From SIG603 sp964370405 (GTDB lineage: Bacteria; Bacillota; Clostridia; Oscillospirales; Acutalibacteraceae), in contig CAYJJB010000056.1 in the NCBI GenBank assembly GCA_964370405.1, positions 1 through 11,694 on the forward strand: 11,694 nt of DNA. The letters are read 5' to 3'. Below the pieces are notes generated by a model. It was given only the letters and a program-made list of their open reading frames with translations, was not told the origin of the DNA and did no database searches. Positions 1 through 6,069 of this stretch are shown here, piece after piece (position 1 is the first letter of the stretch; each line of letters begins with the position of its first letter). Both the position numbers and the translations under genes were made by a program.

Positions 1-341
1 ATCGCTTTCGATTTGTCAACACTTTTTTTAAACTTTTTTTAAAAAGTTTTTTCAGCGTCGCTTTCAGTTCACTACTAAACTTCTCTGTCGTACTTCCGTA
101 CCGTCCGTCGTTTCGTGTCCCTCATCTCTCAGCGGAACCTTAGTATACATCAACTTCCCACAAATTGCAACCCCTTTTTTAAACTTTTTTACCTTTTTCC
201 CTACCTTTCTACCTTTTATACCATATGTCGTGTTTATTCTGTTTACTTTATACTAGGCATCCTGTCTAATTCTATTATTTGTATCCTACCTTTTAGCTAA
301 ACATCTTATTTTTTACCTAAACTTACAGCTATTTATTTCAC
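1..341. other. Non-coding, pyrimidine-biased leader region
   Basis: No convincing gene is seen here. The plus strand is strongly T/C-rich and poor in G. Positions 30-49 form an A/T-only inverted repeat (AAACTTTTT, two-base loop, AAAAAGTTT) followed by T residues, which could be a weak terminator-like hairpin for something to the left. The heptamer TACCTTT occurs five times (190, 202, 210, 287, 345). A 61-codon open frame at 115-300 has no ribosome site and a composition that simply reflects the pyrimidine bias, so it is not called. No riboswitch or T-box elements were recognised. Confidence 0.6.
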
Positions 342-370
342 TTGTACCTTTTAATATATTATGATATAAT
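342..370 (+). promoter_or_regulatory. Sigma-A-type promoter of metA
   Basis: TTGTAC at 342-347 and TATAAT at 365-370 are separated by 17 bases. Transcription would start near 377, leaving an untranslated leader of about 23 bases, too short for a SAM riboswitch or T-box. The ribosome site AAAGGAG (387-393) sits six bases before the metA ATG. Confidence 0.75.
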
Positions 371-399
371 TTTGCTATTACATTATAAAGGAGAAAATT

Positions 400-1329
400 A
401 TGCCTATTATTATGAGCGGTGATTTGCCTGCACTGCAAGTTTTAAGTGATGAAAATATTTTTGTTATGAGTAATAAAGATGCTGTAATTCAAGATATTCG
501 TCCTTTAAACATTATACTACTTAATTTAATGCCTACAAAAATTGAAACTGAAACTCAAATTTTGCGTTTACTTGGAAATTCGCCACTGCAAGTTAATGTT
601 GATTTTTTACATATGGCGTCACATGTTAGTAAAAATACTTCTGCAACACATATAAATACCTTTTATAAAGATTTTAATCAAATTAAACATAACCGTTATG
701 ACGGAATGATAATTACAGGTGCTCCAGTTGAAAAACTTCCTTTTGAAGAAGTTGATTATTGGGAGGAACTTTGTGAGATTATGAAATGGAGTATTAGCCA
801 TGTTTATTCTACCATGCATATTTGCTGGGGTGCTCAGGCAGGTCTTCATTTCCATTATAATATAGAAAAGCATGAGCTTCCTAAAAAACTTAGCGGAATT
901 TATAATCACAAGGTGTTAAATCCTTATCATCCTTTAATGAGAGGCTTTGACGATAATTACTTTGCTCCTCACTCAAGATATACAGATGTATTAACAGAAG
1001 ATATTAAAAATCATCCTGATTTAATAGTTCTTTCAATTTCAAAACTTGCAGGTCTTCATATTGCAGCTGCAAAAAGCGGCAGACAGTTTTTTGTAACTGG
1101 ACATGCAGAGTATGACAGGGACACACTTTCTAAGGAATATTTTAGAGATTTAAATAAGGGGCTTAACCCAGAAGTACCATTTAATTATTTTCCTGATGAC
1201 GACGATACTAAAACTCCTCCTTTTACTTGGAGAAGTAATGCGCACTTACTAATATCTAACTGGTTAAACTATTATGTATATCAACAAACACCATTTGATT
1301 TGAAAGATTTACATTCTTGGAAAGTATGA
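400..1329 (+). CDS. metA: Homoserine O-acyltransferase, MetA family (predicted O-acetyltransferase)
   Basis: Cytoplasmic enzyme that acylates L-homoserine, the committed step to methionine. The 309 residues match the usual MetA length. Family catalytic positions fall at the canonical numbers: Cys142 in the HICWGAQA motif, His235 and Glu237 in TGHAEYD, and Lys47 in MPTKIETETQ. Residue 111 (TGAPVE) is Glu. In studied MetA proteins Glu111 goes with acetyl-CoA use and Gly111 with succinyl-CoA use, so this is predicted to be an acetyltransferase despite the usual 'succinyltransferase' label. The start is fixed by AAAGGAG six bases upstream and a consensus promoter. It is first in a likely four-gene rightward cluster; the HAD gene begins 34 bases after the stop. 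No methionine-responsive leader is visible. The family call is very firm; acyl donor choice is an inference from one residue. Confidence 0.96.
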   Translation: MPIIMSGDLPALQVLSDENIFVMSNKDAVIQDIRPLNIILLNLMPTKIETETQILRLLGNSPLQVNVDFLHMASHVSKNTSATHINTFYKDFNQIKHNRYDGMIITGAPVEKLPFEEVDYWEELCEIMKWSISHVYSTMHICWGAQAGLHFHYNIEKHELPKKLSGIYNHKVLNPYHPLMRGFDDNYFAPHSRYTDVLTEDIKNHPDLIVLSISKLAGLHIAAAKSGRQFFVTGHAEYDRDTLSKEYFRDLNKGLNPEVPFNYFPDDDDTKTPPFTWRSNAHLLISNWLNYYVYQQTPFDLKDLHSWKV

Positions 1330-1363
1330 GGAGCTATATGTATGAAAATAGAGGAGTATTATT

Positions 1364-1984
1364 ATGAAAAAATATGACAGTATAATATTTGATTTAGACG
1401 GAACACTTTGGAATTCAACTCCACAGATTGCAAAATGTTGGGAAGAAGTTTTAAAAGACACAGAATATGATGTGCCAAGCCTTGATGCTTTATATTCTGT
1501 TATGGGACTTCCTGATGATGAACTGATGCAAAAATTATTTCCAGGCATAGACCCTGTTGTTGGCAAAAAGCTTTTTGATTTATGTTGTGTGCTTGAAAAT
1601 AAACATTTAGAAGAGCATGGTGGTACTGCATTTGAAAATATTGAACAAGTTTTAAAAGAGCTTTCAAAAAATTACAGAATTTCTATAGTGAGTAATTGTA
1701 ACGACGGATATATTGAAGCTTATCTAAATTCTATGAATACAAAAGAGTATTTTGAGGACTTTGAAAGTTTTGGAAGAACCGGACTTTCAAAGAAAGATAA
1801 TATTTCACTTGTTATTAATAGAAATGGATATAAAAATGCTGTATATGTTGGTGACACAATATGGGACATGCAGGCAGCCCTTGGTGCTGGAATAGATTTC
1901 ATTCATGCAAATTATGGCTTTGGTAATTTTGAAGCCTGCGGCAAAGTGGTTAATACTCCACTTGAGCTTTTAGACATACTATAA
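1364..1984 (+). CDS. HAD-family hydrolase (phosphoglycolate phosphatase-like)
   Basis: A 206-residue HAD-superfamily phosphatase, probably cytoplasmic. All four HAD motifs are present. Motif I is FDLDGTLW with nucleophile Asp10 and acid/base Asp12. Motif II is SNC with Ser110. Motif III is a Lys in LSKKDN (143 or 144). Motif IV is GDTIWD with Asp164 and Asp168. A helical cap between residues 15 and 85 suits the Gph/PGMB-like subfamily. The substrate cannot be told from sequence; phosphoglycolate or another small sugar phosphate is typical. GAGGAG (1351-1356), seven bases before the ATG, sets the start. It lies 34 bases after metA and 16 before the GNAT gene, so it is probably co-transcribed, but a link to methionine synthesis is not shown. 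Confidence 0.9.
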   Translation: MKKYDSIIFDLDGTLWNSTPQIAKCWEEVLKDTEYDVPSLDALYSVMGLPDDELMQKLFPGIDPVVGKKLFDLCCVLENKHLEEHGGTAFENIEQVLKELSKNYRISIVSNCNDGYIEAYLNSMNTKEYFEDFESFGRTGLSKKDNISLVINRNGYKNAVYVGDTIWDMQAALGAGIDFIHANYGFGNFEACGKVVNTPLELLDIL

Positions 1985-2000
1985 TATAGGGGGTAAACAT

Positions 2001-3056
2001 ATGCGACCGGAATTTCTATTTTCAAGCTTTCCTTTTATTGCGGGAAAGGAGATAACACTTTCACAAATATATGCCTCAGATTCTCATGGCATAGAAACAC
2101 TTATAAGAGGTACTGAGTTTGAGAATTATGGTGTTAACGGATTTTTACGTGCAACAAATTCTGCATTTAGTGCAAAGGCTTATATTGTAATAGGTGTTTA
2201 CATGAACACTAATTTAAATAAACTTATGGGAATACTAAAATTTTCTGATTTTGATTTTAGACTAAAAAGCATGGGTTTAAGTTTTTATTTTAATAAGGAC
2301 TTTTCTGTACAAAATATTTGTTCTGTATTAGGACTTATAACTACACATCTTTTTGAGATGGTTGGCATAAACAGACTTTCATCAAAACTCAATTTTGAAA
2401 ACCCTTCTTTTGAAACTGCACTTAACTTTTGTGGTTTTATAAAAGAGAGTGTTTTAAGAGAGGGATATTTAGATCCAAAATATGGACTTTTAAGCCCTGT
2501 TACTTATTCAATGCTAAAATCGGACTATGACCAATGTTTAGGTAGTGAGCTTATTCTAAAAGAGGGTGATATTAAAATTACCCGAATAGTAAGTGAAGAT
2601 TTATCAAGCCTTCAAGGCTGGCTAACTGATTATAATATAGTAAACACCTGTTTTGGAAATGATGAGTTTTTTGATTTTCCAAAAATTGTTCAACATTTTT
2701 CTCCTTATATAATAAGTAGCAGTGAAACTCTTGCTTTTATAATTAAGCTTGAAAATTCTCCTATAGGATATATAGAAGCTACACCTATTACAAAAAAACT
2801 TATAAGTCATAATTTAGTAAATGTTAAATCTGCTTATAATATTAATGTTTTTATTGGAAATGAAGAAGATAGGGACAAGGGTTTTGGAAATCGTGCTATA
2901 AGAATACTTTCCTCTTATCTTTTAAAATCTTCTAAAGCAAGCATAGTATCTAATTTAATTGATAAAGATAACATGCAGGCTATTAATTCATTTTTAAAGG
3001 CTGGTTTTAAAAACAGAGGAACTACAGATAATTTTACACTTTTACAAAAAGACTGA
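2001..3056 (+). CDS. Tandem-GNAT N-acetyltransferase, N-terminal domain degenerate
   Basis: A 351-residue protein that reads as two GNAT folds in a row. The C-terminal half (about 190-351) has the acetyl-CoA loop as RDKGFGNRA (Arg291, Gly294, Gly296) within a strand-helix unit, then an NMQAINSFLKAGF segment typical of motif B. The N-terminal half (about 15-170) has the RimJ-like tail pattern (NRLSSKLNFENPSFETALNF, then CGF) but its expected acetyl-CoA loop lacks the Q/RxxGxG/A pattern, so it is probably a non-catalytic or binding domain. The substrate is unknown; aminoglycosides, protein N-termini and polyamines are all possible for this superfamily. A G-rich ribosome site (about 1988-1993) precedes the ATG. 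The next gene starts almost at once after the stop, which suggests translational coupling. Confidence 0.8.
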   Translation: MRPEFLFSSFPFIAGKEITLSQIYASDSHGIETLIRGTEFENYGVNGFLRATNSAFSAKAYIVIGVYMNTNLNKLMGILKFSDFDFRLKSMGLSFYFNKDFSVQNICSVLGLITTHLFEMVGINRLSSKLNFENPSFETALNFCGFIKESVLREGYLDPKYGLLSPVTYSMLKSDYDQCLGSELILKEGDIKITRIVSEDLSSLQGWLTDYNIVNTCFGNDEFFDFPKIVQHFSPYIISSSETLAFIIKLENSPIGYIEATPITKKLISHNLVNVKSAYNINVFIGNEEDRDKGFGNRAIRILSSYLLKSSKASIVSNLIDKDNMQAINSFLKAGFKNRGTTDNFTLLQKD

Positions 3057-3069
3057 TTTGGAGATGAGT

Positions 3070-3657
3070 ATGAGTCATTATTTTACAAACGACAAAGAGC
3101 TAAAAGAATGTGAAAAGGAACTTACTTTTTACTTTAATGGCGAAAAATGTATATTTAAGACAAATTCTGGTATGTTTTCAAATGACTACATTGACGAGGG
3201 CACTACAATCTTACTTAATAATATAAAAAGTTTAAGTGGAGATGTTTTAGACCTTGGTTGTGCTTATGGAGTTGTTGGGATTACTGCTTTAAAAAGCTTT
3301 AAAGAAATAACATCTCTCACTATGACAGATGTTAATTTAAGAGCGCTTGAATATGCAAAAATTAATTTAGAACTTAATGAAGTATTTGCAAGTGTTATAC
3401 AAAGCGACAGTTTTGAAAACATTGATAAGAATTTTGATAATATAATTTTAAACCCACCAATACACGCAGGAAAGCAAGTTATATTTGATATGTACGAAAA
3501 AAGTTTTGAACATTTAAATGAAAACGGAAAACTCTTTATAGTAATAAGACAAAAGCACGGAGCAAAAAGCACTATTAAAAAACTTGAAGAGGTATTTAAT
3601 AAAGTTAATATTTTATATAAAGAAAAAGGAGTTTTTGTTTTAGAGGCAGTTAAATAA
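3070..3657 (+). CDS. Class I SAM-dependent methyltransferase, RsmC/YbxB-like
   Basis: A 195-residue Rossmann-fold methyltransferase. The SAM-binding motif I is VLDLGCAYGVVGI, the acidic motif II is MTDVNLRAL, and the catalytic motif IV is NPPIHAG. NPP motifs of this type act on exocyclic amines of nucleic-acid bases, as in RsmC (16S rRNA m2G). It is half the length of E. coli RsmC and matches the single-domain Firmicutes YbxB group, whose target is not established to my knowledge. I prefer the ATG at 3070 (protein begins MSHYFTND, as in relatives) because GGAG at 3060-3063 is six bases away. A TTG at 3058 and an ATG at 3064 in the same frame are poorly placed. It is last in the metA cluster, and no terminator separates it from the next promoter. 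Confidence 0.9.
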   Translation: MSHYFTNDKELKECEKELTFYFNGEKCIFKTNSGMFSNDYIDEGTTILLNNIKSLSGDVLDLGCAYGVVGITALKSFKEITSLTMTDVNLRALEYAKINLELNEVFASVIQSDSFENIDKNFDNIILNPPIHAGKQVIFDMYEKSFEHLNENGKLFIVIRQKHGAKSTIKKLEEVFNKVNILYKEKGVFVLEAVK

Positions 3658-3665
3658 ATTAAAAA

Positions 3666-3694
3666 TTGACTTATCATATGTAATTCTATATAAT
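3666..3694 (+). promoter_or_regulatory. Promoter of holin-like toxin mRNA
   Basis: TTGACT (3666-3671), a 17-base spacer and TATAAT (3689-3694) make a near-perfect sigma-A promoter starting nine bases after the methyltransferase stop. Transcription is predicted near 3701, giving a leader of about 100 bases before the toxin ATG, long for such a small peptide and typical of type I toxin mRNAs. Confidence 0.8.
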
Positions 3695-3703
3695 ATATTT
3701 GTA

Positions 3704-3800
3704 GGTCACTACCATAAACGGTGGCCGGTTGCCCTCTCCCTAGAGGGTGTTTCTTTAAAATAAAATACCCTCAATCCAAAAAGGAAAGAGGGTGATTTGT
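3704..3800 (+). promoter_or_regulatory. Structured toxin 5' leader with sequestered ribosome site
   Basis: Three hairpins can be drawn. GGTCAC (3705-3710) pairs with GTGGCC (3721-3726, with one G-U). CCCTCT (3732-3737) pairs with AGAGGG (3742-3747). ACCCTC (3767-3772) pairs with GAGGGT (3788-3793), covering the toxin ribosome site AGGGTG (3789-3794). The octamer AGAGGGTG occurs twice, at 3742 and 3787, so either CCCTC segment could pair with either GAGGG segment. This suggests a leader with alternative folds that controls ribosome access. Confidence 0.6.
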
Positions 3801-3890
3801 ATGACAGATTTTGAAATACTATCTATAGTAATTTTATTAATCAATTTAGTGGTTTTACTACTTATTAAATACATAGACAAAAAGAAATAA
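3801..3890 (+). CDS. Putative holin-like toxin peptide of a type I toxin-antitoxin module
   Basis: A 29-residue peptide starting MTDFEILSIVILLI and ending in YIDKKK. It has a short polar N-terminus, one hydrophobic membrane segment (about residues 6-22) and a lysine-rich tail. This is the pattern of the Firmicutes putative holin-like toxin family (related in design to TxpA and Fst), small peptides that insert in the membrane and stop growth when over-produced. AGGGTG (3789-3794) lies six bases before the ATG and is part of a hairpin. The surrounding DNA supports the call: own promoter, long structured leader, two-way terminator right at the stop codon, and a convergent antisense promoter. The stop codon forms the first bases of the terminator stem. 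It could instead be a small non-toxic membrane peptide; toxicity is untested. Confidence 0.75.
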   Translation: MTDFEILSIVILLINLVVLLLIKYIDKKK

Positions 3891-3915
3891 CCGCCCCATC
3901 CCCATGTAGCGGTTA
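3888..3915. terminator. Bidirectional terminator shared by toxin and antitoxin RNAs
   Basis: TAACCGC (3888-3894) pairs with GCGGTTA (3909-3915). On the plus strand ATTTTCTTT follows; on the minus strand ATTTCTTTTTG follows. The stem begins inside the toxin stop codon, so both convergent RNAs can end here. Confidence 0.7.
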
Positions 3916-3936
3916 ATTTTCTTTAGCTTATACTTG

Positions 3937-3959
3937 GGCAACCGTCTATCGGTAGTGCC
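3937..3959. other. Hairpin at antitoxin 5' end and complement of toxin leader
   Basis: GGCAACCG (3937-3944), loop TCTAT, CGGT, two-base bulge, TGCC (3956-3959) form a strong stem-loop. GGGCAACC (3936-3943) and GGTAGTG (3951-3957) are exact reverse complements of GGTTGCCC (3727-3734) and CACTACC (3707-3713) in the toxin leader. A toxin mRNA that reads through the 3888-3915 hairpin could therefore pair its two ends. Confidence 0.65.
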
Positions 3960-3968
3960 TATGTTTAT

Positions 3969-3997
3969 ATTATATGATATGCATTATAAAATGTCAA
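3969..3997 (-). promoter_or_regulatory. Promoter of antitoxin RNA
   Basis: Reading the minus strand, TTGACA (3992-3997), a 17-base spacer and TATAAT (3969-3974) give a consensus sigma-A promoter. No open frame lies downstream on that strand before the shared terminator, which points to a non-coding transcript. It is stronger on paper than the toxin promoter (TTGACA against TTGACT), as expected when antitoxin must be in excess. Confidence 0.8.
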
Positions 3998-4064
3998 TAT
4001 ATCTAGCTTATTATACTTTTACTTTGTGTATAAATCATTTTAGAGTATTATTAGCAAACTAAAA

Positions 4065-4085
4065 AAACCGCCTTAACGGCGGTTT
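4065..4085 (-). terminator. Terminator of the rpmH-rnpA-yidD-yidC-jag operon
   Basis: AAACCGCC (4065-4072), loop TTAAC, GGCGGTTT (4078-4085) is a perfect GC-rich stem. On the minus strand it is followed by a run of T (complement of the A run starting at 4061), nine bases beyond the jag stop. T-rich sequence on the other side means it may also stop rightward transcripts. Confidence 0.88.
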
Positions 4086-4094
4086 AATTTTTTA

Positions 4095-4955
4095 TTATTT
4101 TATTCTTCCATATAGAGGAGCGTCTTCTGCTTTTTTTGGTAGAGTTGTTGGCTCTAGCGGTGCAGGACTAAATGGAAGCTCTGCTGTTTCAGAAATTTTT
4201 GGATTTGGTGCGCTGCCATAATTATGGTTATTGTTATGATAATTACTTCTTCCGCCACTTCTTTGGTGATTATTATTTCTGTTTCTATAGTTATTATTTC
4301 TTTGTCTGTTTCTTTGAACTCTTTGTTCATCAACTGGACCTATAACTACATGGCGGTTCATATCAAGACCTTCACTCCAAGATTTTGCACCTTCAACTTC
4401 TTGAACTGCTGTATGAATTATTCTTCTTTCATAAGGATTCATTGGTTCTAAGAAATTGTTTCTGCCTGTTTTTACAGATTTGATTGCTATTCTTTTTGCA
4501 AGGCTTTCAAGAGTTTCTTTTCTCTTTTCTCTAAAATCGCCTACATCAAGAGTAATTCTGTAATAGTTTTCTGTTTTTTGGTTTGCAACTAAAGAAGCAA
4601 GATATTGTAGTGCATCTAGCGTTTCTCCTCTATGCCCAATTATAAAACCTATATCTTCTCCGCTTAATTTAATTTCTGCATTGTCTTCATTTTCTTCAAT
4701 CTCAATAGTAATATTATCAAGTCCCATTTTTGATAATACTAATTTTAAATAGTCTGCTGCACCTTGTGTAACAGATTCATCCAGTATTACTTTTACTTTT
4801 GCTGGATTTCCACCAAAAAGCCCAAAAGTCTTTTTAGTTGGCATTTCTATAATTTCATATTTTGCATCAGCTATGGATATTCCAAGCTCTTTGCATGCAT
4901 TTTCCAGTGCAATTTCAACACTGTCGCCTGTTGCGATAATTTCTTTTACTGACAT
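4095..4955 (-). CDS. jag: RNA-binding protein Jag/KhpB (EloR)
   Basis: A 286-residue cytoplasmic RNA-binding protein; in Gram-positive relatives it partners KhpA and affects cell elongation. Domain order is a Jag-N domain (about 1-58, with the KKTFGLFGGNPAKVKV signature), a KH-II domain with its GxxG loop as GHRG (107-110), and an R3H domain containing RRIIH (177-181) that fits RxxxH. Residues from about 211 to 250 form a low-complexity tail very rich in Asn and Arg, followed by a Pro-rich end finishing LYGRIK. This tail is longer than in many relatives and may add RNA contacts (inference). AAGGAGG (4964-4970) precedes the ATG. It is the last gene of the operon, and mnmE, which often follows in Firmicutes, is absent. 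Confidence 0.95.
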   Translation of the reverse strand: MSVKEIIATGDSVEIALENACKELGISIADAKYEIIEMPTKKTFGLFGGNPAKVKVILDESVTQGAADYLKLVLSKMGLDNITIEIEENEDNAEIKLSGEDIGFIIGHRGETLDALQYLASLVANQKTENYYRITLDVGDFREKRKETLESLAKRIAIKSVKTGRNNFLEPMNPYERRIIHTAVQEVEGAKSWSEGLDMNRHVVIGPVDEQRVQRNRQRNNNYRNRNNNHQRSGGRSNYHNNNHNYGSAPNPKISETAELPFSPAPLEPTTLPKKAEDAPLYGRIK

Positions 4956-4998
4956 TCTATAAACCTCCTTATAGATTTAAACTACTTTTAAAGTTCTA

Positions 4999-6054
4999 TT
5001 ATTTTTTATTACCCATATAGTCATTAGAACTTTTATTTCCCTTAGATGTCTTCTTTTTTGCCGCATTTGTTTTTGATTTTGTTAGTTGTTTTTGGGTTGC
5101 CGCTTCTGCTTGAGATTGAATTTTTTGTGCTATTTGATTTTGCACATTTGCGGGTAGTGGTTTTATATTTTGTTCAGATAGTTCCAAACTTACAAATTTT
5201 CGTGCCTCATTCATTGCCGCTACGTGTTGAGGGCTGAAAAATTTTGCCATTAATACTGATTGTGCACATTGAATTGCATTTGAACATACCCAGTATATAC
5301 CAACAGCTGCAGGCATAATATATGCCCAGTAAGCAGTGATGAATGCCATACCGTACATCATGTATTTCATGCAACCAACTTGTTTTACATTTGATGTTCT
5401 GCTTATTAAGAACTGCATACCCCATGAGCTTAAAAGTGATAACACAGGTACTATCCATAAAAAAGATAGAAGTGAAGCGCCTTGAGGAGTTGATAATAAA
5501 TCAAGTCCTAAAAATGTAAAACCGTCTGCAAATGACTCAATTTTTTCAACATCACTTGCTGAAAACATTGTCATTGAAGATTTAAGCTCGTCCCAGTTTC
5601 TTATAATTTGAAGTTCTGTATATTGATTTGATGATACAAGACCTGGTAGTCTTGTTAAATAATCAATAGCTTTATCTACTGTTTCACCTGCAATATGTAA
5701 TGTGTTTCTTAAAGGTGATGTAACTGAGTAGAAAATACCAAACATAATAGGTATTGGTATAAGTGATGTAAGACAACCGCCACCGGGTGTTACACCTTCT
5801 TTTTGATAAAGTTCTTGTACTTCTCTTGTGTATCTAGCCCTGTCATTTCCACAACGTTTTTGTATCTCTTTTTGCTTTTCAGAAAGTCTTGACTGTCCTG
5901 ACATGCTTCTGTGAGATTTCAAACTAAATGGGAATAAACATGCTTTTACAATTATTGTAAATATAATTATTGATATACCATAGTTGTTAAATATAGTATA
6001 TAAAAACCAAAGTAAATAACCTAGTATACTGCCGAAAAAATTAAAAATATCCAA
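4999..6054 (-). CDS. yidC: Membrane protein insertase YidC/OxaA/SpoIIIJ
   Basis: A 351-residue polytopic membrane insertase that works alone or with SecYEG to insert membrane proteins. It starts directly with a hydrophobic segment (about 5-25), followed by IFTIIVKACLFPFSLKSHRS, the typical entry into the YidC core with basic residues lining the hydrophilic groove. Next come a charged cytoplasmic hairpin (about 50-95), LIPIPIMFGIFYSV, and further membrane segments near 195-285. The C-terminal 50 residues are Lys/Ala/Gln-rich, consistent with ribosome contact. No lipoprotein signal is visible, unlike B. subtilis SpoIIIJ. The start codon is TTG (6054-6052 on the minus strand), chosen because AAAAGGAG lies nine bases upstream and the protein begins at the expected point. 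yidD is 15 bases upstream. Confidence 0.95.
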   Translation of the reverse strand: MDIFNFFGSILGYLLWFLYTIFNNYGISIIIFTIIVKACLFPFSLKSHRSMSGQSRLSEKQKEIQKRCGNDRARYTREVQELYQKEGVTPGGGCLTSLIPIPIMFGIFYSVTSPLRNTLHIAGETVDKAIDYLTRLPGLVSSNQYTELQIIRNWDELKSSMTMFSASDVEKIESFADGFTFLGLDLLSTPQGASLLSFLWIVPVLSLLSSWGMQFLISRTSNVKQVGCMKYMMYGMAFITAYWAYIMPAAVGIYWVCSNAIQCAQSVLMAKFFSPQHVAAMNEARKFVSLELSEQNIKPLPANVQNQIAQKIQSQAEAATQKQLTKSKTNAAKKKTSKGNKSSNDYMGNKK

Positions 6055-6069
6055 ACTGATTAACTCCTT

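Larger units (their letters stand above)
3879..3962 (-). ncRNA. Putative antisense antitoxin RNA
   Basis: A perfect sigma-A promoter on the minus strand (3969-3997) would start an RNA near 3962, running leftward into the 3' end of the toxin message and stopping at the shared hairpin 3888-3915, whose minus-strand side is followed by a T-rich stretch (ATTTCTTTTTG). The expected length is about 80 bases. Its 5' part folds into a strong hairpin: GGCA/TGCC plus ACCG/CGGT, plus-strand positions 3937-3959. It would be fully complementary to the toxin mRNA downstream of the coding region, as in TxpA/RatA and related type I pairs. Ends are estimated, not measured. Confidence 0.65.

Noticed and set aside
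115..300. 61-codon open frame before metA
   Set aside because: No ribosome site, and its amino-acid content only mirrors the pyrimidine-rich DNA.
342..399. SAM riboswitch or T-box ahead of metA
   Set aside because: The predicted leader is only about 23 bases and no conserved elements are seen further upstream.
3058..3069. TTG at 3058 or ATG at 3064 as methyltransferase start
   Set aside because: GGAG overlaps or abuts them; the ATG at 3070 has proper spacing and gives the family N-terminus.
3264..3677. 137-codon minus-strand frame opposite the methyltransferase gene
   Set aside because: It lies antisense to a clear SAM-methyltransferase, is Ser/Leu/Phe-rich shadow sequence and has no recognisable motif.
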